A stretch of 64,000 nucleotides of DNA. Origin: Brachionus manjavacas (taxonomy: Eukaryota; Rotifera; Eurotatoria; Ploima; Brachionidae). Where the stretch lies: contig JAHQIY010000006.1 of assembly GCA_019054805.1 (NCBI GenBank), forward strand, positions 4,464,001 to 4,528,000. Reading direction: 5' to 3'. Position 1 is the stretch's first letter; each line of letters opens with the position of its first letter. The notes beneath the pieces are model-generated. The model had not been told where the DNA came from, did no database searches, and saw only the letters and a program-made list of their open reading frames with translations. A program made the position numbers and the translations under genes. Shown piece after piece: positions 49,640 to 61,017 of the stretch.

Positions 49640-50340
49640 ACGTAAATTTGCTTAAAGGGTGTACCTAAGCACCACTTATCCTATTGAACACACAACCATA
49701 AAAACACATTTATTGATTGATTGTGTATTTTATTTATTTATTTCATTTAGCGCCAATTCTGGCGATTTATTAAAATTATAAAATGCAAAAAGTAAAATGT
49801 AAGACATAAATAATGATACAAATTAGAAATAAAAACCAAATATAGATTATTTTGTTAATTTAGTTTCAATTAAAATAATAATTTATAATTTGTACATTTG
49901 ATATTTTTGACAAAGGCAGTGGCTTCTCTACTTCTAGTAATGCCTAACCCGTCCCAATTTGCTCCAAGAAAGCTTAGCTTTTTGACCGGATTTAACACGG
50001 ACTTGAGCGTATTCAACACCCACCCTGAACTTGGAGCTTTTTCTCATCTGGATGTGCAATGACGAGGTCGTCCAGATGCCCGTATGTGAACTGTGTGTAT
50101 TTTCTAATAAATTTTAAAACACAGTTCAGCAGCATTTGCTGGATATAGGGTGCGATGCTCAATCCAAAGAGCATACGAGTAAAGTTATAGAACTTCCCCC
50201 CGTACCCGAAAGTAGTGACAAATTTTGAGTCAGGGTGAAGTTCTCTATTAAAGAAGGCCTGCTTAAAGTCTATCTTAGAATACCAGAGATGCTTTGGCCA
50301 TTTTATTTTGAAGAGATTTAATTTTTGCATCAAGCTTAAA
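49640..50340 (-). mobile_element. Fossil reverse-transcriptase fragment of an LTR-type or DIRS-like retroelement
   Basis: The minus-strand frame at 50,013-50,333 is an RT palm segment: KIDFKQAFF, RMLFGLSIAPYI and the catalytic-site block HLDDLVIA, a pattern of the LTR/DIRS/pararetrovirus side rather than of LINEs. Related sequence continues toward lower coordinates to about 49,900. Near 49,740-49,790 is a short perfect hairpin (CGCCAattcTGGCG) next to an (AAATA)-type tract, which may be an element end. Only a fragment survives; it is broken, with no long terminal repeats recognised, and cannot be active. Confidence 0.6.
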
Positions 50341-51187
50341 AAATATATATTAAGTTTAAAAAAATTAGATAAAAATTACAAAATTTTTTTCTTGAGATAA
50401 AATACTAATCTTTTTTATATTCAGTTTCACTTACTTGATGACTCAGCAAATCTTCCTTTTCAATAAAATTATATAATTTATATTAATTCTGATTTTAAAA
50501 TAAATTTAAAATAAAAAAAACGAATGAATGAAATTTATGTTAGAAAATTGCCAAAAATGTATTTGTTTTGTTAAAGAATATTGTCCATATTTTTATTTGT
50601 ATGTGTACAATTCGTGGTTGAAAAGTAAAACTATTTGTTAATTATTTTCAAATTCTGTATCGATATTTTTTAAGAGGAACTAAGTTTTCTAAATGGAAAT
50701 TCTTGTTCTCCTCCGGCTATGCTTGTCCCAATAGCCCTATTGACTCATTCAATAAAACGCGATTTAATCAAAAAAAATAATTTTTAAAAAATCAATGAAT
50801 TTAAAAGATTAGAGAGTAAGTTTTATCATTATAATGGAAAATATTTTGGGAACATGAAAAGCCAATCTTTTTTTTGTAATTATTATTTAAAATGAAAGAT
50901 TTGCTCACAAATGTTGGCAACAAAACCTAAAAAAAATAAATTTGCTTTTAAATCTAAAAAGGAACGCATCTCACATGCGAGTAAAGCATTTCATAAATAA
51001 AAACTTTTTTTTTCTATAAATTTTTAATAAATTTTTAGAATTCGATTCATTTTTTAAATTTTAAATATATTTTAAAACATAATTAATATTATTCATACAA
51101 CTTTATTGAAAAAGAAGATTTGTTGACTCATCAAGTTTGTGAGACTGAATTTAAACAATTTAGTATTTTGTCTCAACAAAAAAAAAT

Positions 51188-53275
51188 TTGTTATTTTATT
51201 ATTTTATTTATTTATTTATTTGTTTTCTGTACCGAGCTAAAGCTCCTTCAGAATAAATTAAAAATAAAATAAAAAAAATAAAATAAAAATAAAATTAAAG
51301 TAAATAAAATTAGATAAAAAAAAAAAAAAAAAAAGAATCAAAATAGAGTAAATAAGCTAAAAAAAATTAAAGTTGAAAAGACATAAATTGGAAAAGATTG
51401 TTTCATGTGGCACATGTTTAAATAGTTCAAGTTTCAGGAAAAAAAGAAGAAATAGTAAGGTAGCAATTACACAATGGAGTTGGGTATTCAATATATCTTG
51501 ATTCGAAACCTTCTTTGTATTCTTTCACCAGTCTTTCAACCAATGGAATAGAATGACTCAGTCGTGTCCCAACATATTTCTCGCTCAACTCAAAAAGACG
51601 ATTCGAGACTATTAGTAATTTTAGTTTATTAAAAGCTTCATGTTGCACGATGTTGGAGGGAGTATCATATTTTAACTTAAGGATAGATCTTACTGCTGTA
51701 TTCTGAATTGCTTGTAGTTTTTTGATATTATTTTCTGAAAATGAATTTAAGCAAGGAAAAGAATAGTCTAAAATCGATCCGACTAAAGATTTATATAAAT
51801 TTCCTAGTGTGTTTTGATTGAGACCCCATTTTTTGTTTGACAATATCTTAATAATATTTAGCCTTTTGTTGCAGCGTTCTTTAATTTCGTCTACTAGTGT
51901 ATTAAAGTTTAACTTAGAATCAAATTTAATACCAAGAAACTTGATTTCTTTTTGGCTCACTATTCTGTTTCCATAGATTTTTAAGTTTAGATTATCACCC
52001 TCTTTTTTGTACCTAGAAAAGACTACTGAACATGACTTTTAAACTGATATCTTCATTTTCCATTTAATAAGCCATTGTTCTAGTTCGTTGGTGTATTTAT
52101 TTATCTTATTTTCTAGGTTCGCTTTCTTGTTATAAATGAAGAATGTAACTAGATCATCTGCGAAAAGCAGAGAGTATTCATTATTTGTTTTGTTTCTTTT
52201 GGGGATGTCATTAATATATATACTAAATAAGAGAGGACTTATTACTGAGCCTTGAGGAACACCTGCAGTTATTTGATATTCGTCGCTCAATTGGTCATTC
52301 ACATTTACCTTAAATGTCCTACTATCTAAAAAGGATCTAATCCAGTTAGTCAAGTAATGAGGTGGATTCATTTTAATCAATTTAAAAAGTAGACCTTCAT
52401 GCCAAACCCTATCAAAGGCTTTAGAAATATCAAAAAAAGGCCACAAACTCTTTTTTTCTATTAAATGATTCCACAATTTTTTGAATTAAAAAGAAAAGAT
52501 TATCTGATGTTCGCCGGTGTTTCCTAAATCCAGATTGCTCCTGGATAAGGAGTGAATTTTGTTCCAAATAATTGTATAATCTTGAAAATACTATGCGTTC
52601 CAGGAGCTTTCCTAAACAACTCGTTATACTAATTGGTCTATAATTTAAAGGATCTTGTAAAGAAGAGGCTTTTTTTGAATCATAGTAATGTTCGATGTTT
52701 TCCATGCTTTAGGGACTCTACCTTCTCGAAGAGATAAATTAAAAAGTTCTATAATTTCTATTAATGAATTTCTAGGTAAGTTTTTTAACATTAGATTATG
52801 AATTTGGTCAGGTCCTGATGCCGCTTCATTTTTCAATCTTTTTAGAGCCATAATTAATTCATTTAAGCAAATTGGATCATTAAAATTAGACTGATCATAA
52901 TTTCTAAAGAATTCAGAGTTAGAATTAAGTATTTCGAAATCTTTATCACGATCTATTAAATCAGAATTAGGACTAAATATTGAAGATAGGAGTTCTCCAA
53001 AGCATTTTCCCTTTTCTTCATTAGTTTTGAATTCCTTGTCATTTAAAAACAAATTTGGGATTAAATTTGATCCTTTTTTTGATCTAAATTTATTTATTTT
53101 TTTCCAGAATGGTCTACTTGTTAGTGGGTTTTTTCCCATTTTATCAATAAAATCAAACCAATTTTGATTCCAGAATTTTTTTAAAGAGGCCTTTAACTCG
53201 AATGTAAGTTGATTAAATTTTTTCTTGAGATTTTGACAGCGAGTTTTTTGAAAGTTTCTTCTAGTCTAATTTTCT
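51188..53275 (-). mobile_element. 5'-truncated LINE (Jockey/CR1-like superfamily) with RT domain
   Basis: Minus-strand order: a pre-RT segment (SGPDQIHNLMLKNLP, NLSLREGRVPKAWK), RT blocks NYRPISITSCLGKLLERIV, QSGFRKHRRTSDN, FFDISKAFDRVWHEGLLFKL, GVPQGSVISPLLFSIYINDI and the catalytic LFADDL, then the thumb and tail (QKEIKFLGIKFDSKLNF ... SLVGSILDYSFPC) ending near 51,427. The 3' UTR carries the GAGCTaaAGCTC hairpin at 51,237-51,248 and ends in an (AAATA)n tail near 51,190. Endonuclease and ORF1 are absent, so it is 5'-truncated at about 53,275. It is inactive: frame changes lie near 52,450 and near 52,660, and a TAA interrupts near 52,039. The intact motifs show it is much younger than the relics elsewhere in the window. 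Confidence 0.9.
51308..51335. repeat. Poly(A) tract in the LINE 3' UTR
   Basis: A run of about 19 A within an A/T-rich region between the LINE stop codon and its terminal hairpin. Likely a slippage-prone stretch of the element. Confidence 0.6.
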
Positions 53276-53682
53276 TTTAACTTAATTACACACAATCAAC
53301 TGTGTGTTTTTTAGGTTATGTGCTAATTAGGATTTGAATGTGTCTTTGTCAGAATCGAGTGTGTGGTGACACAATATTCCCTTTACCTATATAGAATTGA
53401 TTTGAAATAAAGTGTTGAATTTTTTGCTTTTCAAAAGGGCAAAAAATAGATTTTTTTGTTTACAGTTAAATATAAAAAAAAAAAATTTAATTTCAAGCCA
53501 TTGTGAAAAAAATCAACTATCAACGGAAGAAAATAAGTGCATGATATTTTAAATTAAATTTTTTTTGAAGTTTCTTAAAATAAAAAAACGAAATTTTTTG
53601 AAAAAAATTTATTTGAAAAAGCTTAAGTGAATTTTATTGTTACCAAAAGTTTTAAGTCAAAATTTTATAGAAGATTTAAAAT

Positions 53683-56600
53683 TTATTCATCAACCTGCTT
53701 AGAATAATTTGGATTTACAAATTTCATAACCGGAAGTAAATCATTCTTATTACTTAACTTCAAATATATAAAAGCGATCAGAATTCCAAAAAATGTTCCT
53801 CCGATTATTATAACAATTAAAATTCCTAAAATTGTTCCTTTTAAAATTTTAATAATTTGATTAGTTTTTAAATAGATAAAATAAAGTTACCTGCACCAAT
53901 GCCAGAAGATTTATCTAATGGTTCAATATTTTTTAGAGCACCATCTTTTTCATAATACTGCCCTAAATTAAAATAATTATTATAACTCAAAAACAAATTA
54001 ATAAAATTCTACTTGAATAATGATTAAATTTTTGGTTAGTTTTGATTCCCAACTTAATTGTATATTTATCTACCAAATTTTCCTTGTACAAGTAGCATGT
54101 ATTTGTTTCTGTATCAAAATCAAAGCTTCGGCAAAAAAATGTATCGTCATAGGAGCATATTTCTGCACATGATTCTACATTGGTTCTAGATAACCTAGTT
54201 TGGGGTTCTACATCAAGTTGAGTGTGAGAAATTAGCAAAAAATCATTCAAAGCTCGTTCTTAATTTCTCATTAATATTTTAAAAATTTTATTAATGAGAC
54301 AAGATACTTGAAAAATGAGAGCACAATGAAGTGGTTACAACGTTTGGATCTTTGTCTAAATTATGGATATTTGTTTCACTTAGAAGACATCGATAGGATT
54401 TTCCATCATCACTGCTGCAAAAATTAAACGATCTACATTTTAAGGACTTTTCTTTGTTGCATCTAATGGCACATTCACTTTCGGTAGAAGCATCTTGTAC
54501 ACTATAATCAACCACTGATGTTACTTTGGATGGATATTTTATATAGTTATACAACGGATCCTCTAATTAAAAATAATTTTTTCTTCATTAATTTTGTTAA
54601 ATTTAACTAAGAAAGATTACTAATAAAAATTTCAACTCCTTCTTTTTCTATGAAATACATTTTGGAAGGATCTTGGATATCAAAAAGCTCTCCAATCGAG
54701 GACCATTTGCATTCTCTTGTGTCTTTGCTATATGTATAAATTTGACATTCAAAAGCTGGTTCACGAACGCAGTTACGTGCACATTCATCCCAAGAAGTAC
54801 CATTATTTTTTCTGAATATTAGCTGTTCATTATTCAAAACAGTTGTCTCATTGAAATCAATATTTCCTGCGGCAAGAATAAATTGTTTTATAAATGAAGC
54901 TTGAAAGGTAATTAATTTTTTGTAAACAAAGCCAAATCAATTTAAATACTTTGACCAGATGAACCGCTCTGACCAAAAGATTCAGTTGCTTGAAATATAT
55001 CAAATGCTGAGAAGGTCAACTTATTTTTAAAAATTATTTCAATCTTTTATTAAATTAAAACTTTTTTAAAGTTTTTCTTGAATTCATTACCAAAGAACCA
55101 AAACCAATAACTAACAAATATTTTTTTTTAAGTACAAATTAATTCTGAAAATAATGCATCAATGAATGCTGAATAGGGCTACTAGAACGGCTCCTGACAG
55201 AGCCAGCTTCAAATCAGTTTATGCAAGTTAAAAGTTTTTTGCATTATTTTAAAATTATTAACTTCCTTATTCGATGTATAGGATTTATCTTTTTTTTTAA
55301 ATATTAAATAATACGAATCAAATAAGTTTGGTTTAAAATCTCTTTAAAGCTTCTTTTTTGCTTTTTTTAAATATTTTTTCATTAAAACCTTTGATTTGTT
55401 CAAAATTTGAAGCAGAAAGTTTTATTTTCAAATAGTTGTATTTTGAAACCGGACTTCAATTTTTAACTTAAAAATCAATTTTTTTTTCTATCACATCTTT
55501 TTGAACTGAATTCCTTTTTGAATTATGATAAAATTTACCACAGGATTTCCTTTGTCATCTTTTACATCTAAATAAAGCTCTTTTCTGACAACACTTTCTT
55601 CAATCATTCTGAAAAGAGCCTCTTTGCTGGCAGAATCATACCATTCAGTAATTTCTTAATTAATTTAAATTAATGATCAATAGCCAAATATAAAACGAAT
55701 ACTTGAGTAATGGTCACATTCAGGCATATTATCAGAAACAACAGCAGGATCAGTTGATAGTGAGTAATTATAAAACGAACATATGAATCCTCCGGCTGGT
55801 TGCATACACAAATCGAAGCTCATGCACTTGTAATCCAGCGGTAAATTATACTGTGAATCGCTTAGACAAATTTCAGCACAAGTTTCAGGTGAGTTAGCTT
55901 GAACGCCATGCTTAATTTTTTGCAAGTCGACTTTAGATTTTCCATTTTTGATGAAATGATCTATGATATTTTAAATTATTAAAAATTAATTAAAACAGAA
56001 ATTTCGAAACAAAAAAAACAATTACTAAAGAATAATTTTATTTTTTTTCTAAATTTCTAATTTAGATTCTGTAAATTGTCAAATGATATATTAAATGTAT
56101 CACCTAAATCTAGCTTGAAAACAAGATTCAATTCTAAAAATTGCACACCATTCATTAAAATGTATGCAAAACATATTGTATTGTATTTTCAGAAGCTGAA
56201 TTCAGGTAAAACATTTAATATATCAAGTGATAAAAAGAAATTAATTTTTTGGAAGTTTTGTTTCTTTTTGTTCTAAAATTCACAATTCCTAAAAAAAAAA
56301 TACTTATTGAATCTGCATGGTCAGTAATAGCCGAATATACGGTGAAACCACGACGGCGAGGCTCAAATCGTGGTCGGGCGATTCGTAACGGAGAAGCACT
56401 GTAAAATTTAAAACTCTTGAAGATTTTTAAATCAAATTCCTCCTCTAATAATCTTCCATAAAATTTGGTAAATGATTCTTCATCTAATTTTTCATTAAAG
56501 GTTAATTTTAAAATCATCAAAATTGAAAAAATATGCAGTACCAACACCATCAGGATAGCCAAATTGAATTCCAAAATTTATTCGTCTTTTTCCTTGAAAA

Positions 56601-59378
56601 CATTGACTGACATCAAAATCTTTTACATTTAATTGCGAGTCAAAGTCAAAAGCGTGACTTATCAGTGTAAAATTTTGCTAAAGGTTTAAAATTAGTTTAA
56701 ATTAAAGATTAAAAAATAATTACTCCAGTTAAATGATACGAAATGGGAACCACTTTTTCTAATTTGTCTGTACTTTGATCAGCATATATTTGTGTCTTAA
56801 ATTGATGATTTATTAATTTCGATGAAGATATTAACTTTTATAAATGAATACTTTTAAAAAATATAATTCAGCGATGACTTCTGAAGATCCCACAATATCA
56901 TTTCTTTTCGAAACAAAAACATCACATAACAAGCCTCTTTCGTATCTCTTAAATAAAAAATTTGATCAATTATTTTAGAAATTTAAAAAATTTAAAGTCA
57001 AAATTTATCTCAACGAAACTCTCTATGAATTACTTTCATTTAAGAGTATTAAAATATTGAGGAAAAATTCAAACCAAAATTTATATTTAAAATTCATCAT
57101 ATTATAATCATTTTAGATTCATCAAAAATTTTTCAAAATTTATATAAGATTAATTTATTTTGATATTATAATTGAAGGGTATAAAACCTTAAATATTTTT
57201 ATTTTTTAGAATTTGCCTTTTATTAAAAAACGTTGATTATATGACCGATGATTCTTTCTCTTAACATTCTCTCCTTGAAGACACCTGATTATTCTCAAGA
57301 ATTGATTAAAAATGCAATATATTTAATGTTTTGAACTTATTTTGAATGTATTTTTTAATTAAAAACTACTTGTTAATTCTTTAAAATTAAATAAAAAATC
57401 TCCAATTTCTTAAATAATGATTCTCATATTTTTTTCAATTCAAAAAAGATAGGAAAATTTTATTTTTTTGAGTTAAAAAATAGAATGAAAAAATGAAATA
57501 AGTGTTTTTGGTTCCAAAAATTCAAGAATTTTCTAAGAATATTTGAGATTAAATATTTCTTAATCTTTAAGATTGCAGTTAAAAAAATTAAAAATTATAT
57601 AAATAAAGAATAGTTTAAAATTTTGCTAATAATTTTTGACCAAGAAATTCTTTGAAAAAAGGCTTAGTTTTTGTTTTTTTTAATTTTGATTTCTATATTT
57701 ATTTTCATTAAATTATTTTTGATTATTTGTGGTAGAAAAATTTGTTGTTCAAGAAAGTTTTTACTTTTTGTTGATTAGTTAGACTCATAATAATCTACCC
57801 ATTGTTCTACTTCTTAATTTTTCAAAAACATGAATTTAATTTTTATTTAGAATTTAATTTTAATTTAACTTATTTAAATTTTTTTAAATTATTAGTATTT
57901 ACCTCTCCAGCATATACATATGTATCATCTAATTTTAGAAATTCTTCAGGCTTTTTTAAGGTATAGAATCCGTTCGACAGGTGAGTTTCGTCCAAATTAT
58001 CTAACTGAATTGTGCCTAATGGATAGAATGTACAATTTCCACGATTTTTATTAACAACATATGCAACTCCTTTCAGAAAAAAATAAGCAGCTTTTATTAA
58101 TTTTATTATTTTTTTACCGCTATTATAATCATGAATAATTTTGATCGGCTCTCGGACATTAACTCCATCAATATTCAATCCATTCACAATATCAAGTCGA
58201 AAAGTTTTTAAAAAATTCGAATAAAAAATCTAATAGAAATTTTTTTTTTATTTTTTAGGTTACTGAAAATATTAAAATTACTCTTTCACTAGAAGCAGCC
58301 TTTGCTTTAATATTTATAGTTTCGGTAATGTAAGAAAATGATTCCGGAACAGAGGGTATTTGTTCTTTATACAATTGACCATCACAATATATTCCTCTGG
58401 GCAACTTAGAATAAAAATTTATTTGAAAGATAGAAATTAATTAAAATACATACATTAAAAAGTTCCGATTTTCTTTGAACTATCGGTCTGAATTCGAAAA
58501 AATTGTACTCATGATTTATTTCACGTTTTGTCTGATTTACTTCATTAATATCTACATATCCCTTAACAATCGAAGCAACTGGTAGTTCTTTGAATATTTC
58601 ACCAAAAAATGAAACCGCAGGATTATAGCCTGGCACTATAATTTTACTAAATAATAATTAGCTTTCAATTAATTTATTTATTTTACTTGTAAAATAATAG
58701 TCAATTTCAAGACTAGCTTTAGCTTCGGGCCATTCTTGACAGCTCTTGAAATGATTCACTGGAATACCTCTATATGTAGTCTGGGCTAATTTTTCCTATT
58801 TGAAAAATATCTATTATTTATTAAACCTGTTATTTTATTATTTTTACATGAGGAAAATCATTGTTGAAATGAAGTAAGAAATTTGGCGGCTTCATGTTTA
58901 TACCTGATTGGTCTTGAATAAGACCAAAAAAAAAGTTTTCTTCTGTAGATTCGGATATTTTTTTGGCCTTACATTCTTTGTCTAAACAAATGTAGTTTTA
59001 AAATTTTATTTAAAGTTAATTAAGATTTACTAATAATAGTGAATATTTGATCGTGTTCGAAGTCGTAAATTCGACGAAAAGTATTGCTCTGATCGCGTAT
59101 CGTAACATCAGCTCGTTTTTCATTCCTGTCGTACAAAATTTTTACTTCACTATTTAGGTTTTCGTTTACTGAGTTAAGTTCAACTCTTGTTTCAAATTCA
59201 TCAGGAAGCCTTGGCAACTCATCTGGATCTTTAGAAGAAAATCAAAAAACCTTTTTTAAATTCTTGAATCACAATTTTTACTGATGTTTGAAGTCACGGG
59301 GTTGCAAAATTTTATCTTTTGACAATTATTGAATTCAAAGATTAAAAGAAGGATTAGAACTTGGGCTAATTTGATCAT
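53683..59378 (-). CDS. Type I membrane protein with repeated-module ectodomain, four PAN/Apple-like domains and FxNPxY tail
   Basis: Exon 1 (59,378-59,282) encodes a signal peptide, MIKLAQVLILLLIFEFNNCQ. Further exons I could join in frame: 59,228-59,031; 58,981-58,848; 58,795-58,687; 58,635-58,454; 58,404-58,282; from 58,229, with a 48-bp in-frame intron after IIHDYNSG; then pieces at 56,950-56,300 and 55,640-55,530. The ectodomain start (PDEFETRVELNSVNE, DVTIRDQSNTFRRIYDFEHD) resembles secreted LolA-like lipid-binding modules, which is only inference. Four Cys-rich PAN/Apple-like units follow at 55,925-55,677, 54,837-54,607, 54,554-54,291 and 54,250-53,987 (repeated CAE-C ... C-SF ... YSS pattern). 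The last exon gives one TM helix (GILIVIIIGGTFFGILIAFI) and a short cytosolic tail with LLPVMKFVNPNYSKQVDE. FVNPNY fits FxNPxY, the clathrin-adaptor internalisation motif. Likely an endocytic receptor. The paralogue lies just upstream at 61,018 onward. Exact exon ends in the middle are not all settled. Confidence 0.75.
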
Positions 59379-61017
59379 GGTCTAAATTATACAACAACAA
59401 AAAATTTGTTTGTTAAATTATTTCGAAAAGTTAGTCTAAGTATTTTATTTTTATCTTTTTCTAATCGAAGTCTTTTAAATAAGATTACACTTTATCTAGA
59501 AAGATAATGTATTTTCAATTATTAAATTGATAAATTAATATTTGATAATTTTTTATTTAATTAAAAAATCATATGATCTATTTTATAATTATTATAATTA
59601 TTCAAAAAGATTTAGGAAAGTCAGAGCCTTCTTACTGCTCAGTATTCAAAGGGGTTATAAATTTTAATTTCAAAATTGATTGAAATTTATGCTTATTTTT
59701 TTTCCGTATGAATGATTTTTTGAATTGAAAATCAGATTTAAAATTCGGAACCTGGCCACTTAAATTTTTCCTTGACAATGAATTAGTTTAGTAGTATCAT
59801 TGTTGTTAGAGTCGAGACATTGACGTAGAGTTTTTATTAAAGAATCTGATGACGATCAAGTACATTTTTGGATTAATGATATGGTCTCTCTGGGACACTT
59901 AATTAACTCTCAATTTTGTTATACTAGAATGAATTTATTATTAAATAAAATTTTGTGTTACCTCAAATTTTTAAAAAATAAACTCCATTTTATTAAAAAG
60001 CAATTAACTTTTAATAATAATGTGTTTATTAATGAAAAAAACATCGTATAATCTTTTATTTCATATATTAAATATTTAAAAAAAAAATTATTTATTAAAA
60101 ATACATGCAATTTAAATAATAAATGCTCAAATTATCAATTAGCTTATTCGCAAAATATTTTGTTATTTAATTAAAAGACATTTCTAATAGTAAAAGATAA
60201 AAGCTTAATAAAAATTGACAAATTTCTAGTTCGGAGACCAACTGTTAAATTATTAATCGATCAAATCCAAAATTAATTCCATTGCTTTTGATTATGCAAA
60301 TTTTTTTAATGTTTTTTATTAATTGATATATTTATTCAGAATTAGTAGTAAATTTTATTTAAATTAAGGTAATTTTTTATTTTTTTGTGCTATCAAATTA
60401 CCATTACCATTAAAATTATTAAATTATTTATTAAATTACTTTTAAAAAGAATATTAATCTTGTGTTTGAGAACCAAAATTGACCTTCCAAGGCTTTTATT
60501 TTATTTTATCAGTCAGTGACTTAACTGCTAATGAATTCAATGTGTCTCATAAACCTTAATATTAGATCGAATATTACACAAAAGAGTTTTGAATGTGCAT
60601 CACAAGCTATTTTGTGATCATTGAGAGTGGCACTTTGAAGCTTAGGATCAATTTTATACTATTATACATTTAGGTATATAAGTAGTCTAAGATTCATATC
60701 CCATTCTTTTTAATATCAAACATTGGGGTTCCACAGAAAAATTTTGAATTAAATACATCAAGGATGTTGTTGTTTCGTAAGATATATTGTCTTTTGTTTA
60801 AGCGAAATAACTTGACACTAATCTATTTTACATAACAAAACTTAAAAGTCTTTTATGCAATATTTCTATTTTTTTAAATTTGAAGATTACTCTCATAGTT
60901 TGGATAAAAAATGTTAAAAATTATATTTTATTGAAATATTGAAATTAAAAAGATTAGAAATTAAAATTAAAAAAAATATTTATAGATTTTCAATTTTAAG
61001 TTATTAAATTAAAAAAT
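59379..61017. other. Spacer between the two PAN-receptor paralogues
   Basis: A/T-rich, with no recognisable coding frame or RNA. It contains the promoter side of the first gene and the 3' flank of the second. A few less A/T-rich stretches (about 59,740-59,900 and 60,480-60,780) show no identifiable homology by eye. Confidence 0.5.

Larger units (their letters stand above)
49680..53340. repeat. Inverted 50-bp repeat flanking the retroelement cluster
   Basis: The reverse complement of about 49,675-49,727 (ACACAATCAATCAATAAATG...TTGTGTGTTCAATAGGAT) matches the plus strand at about 53,286-53,333 (ACACAATCAACTGTGTGTTT...TTATGTGCTAATTAGGAT) with some differences and one 5-bp gap. The two copies face each other on both sides of the fossil RT and the LINE. 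They could be ends of a larger element or two insertions of a short repeat; the similarity stops after about 50 bp. Confidence 0.4.

Noticed and set aside
59740-60780. Slightly GC-richer patches between the PAN genes
   Set aside because: Considered as exon or LINE fragments, but no frame or motif could be supported.
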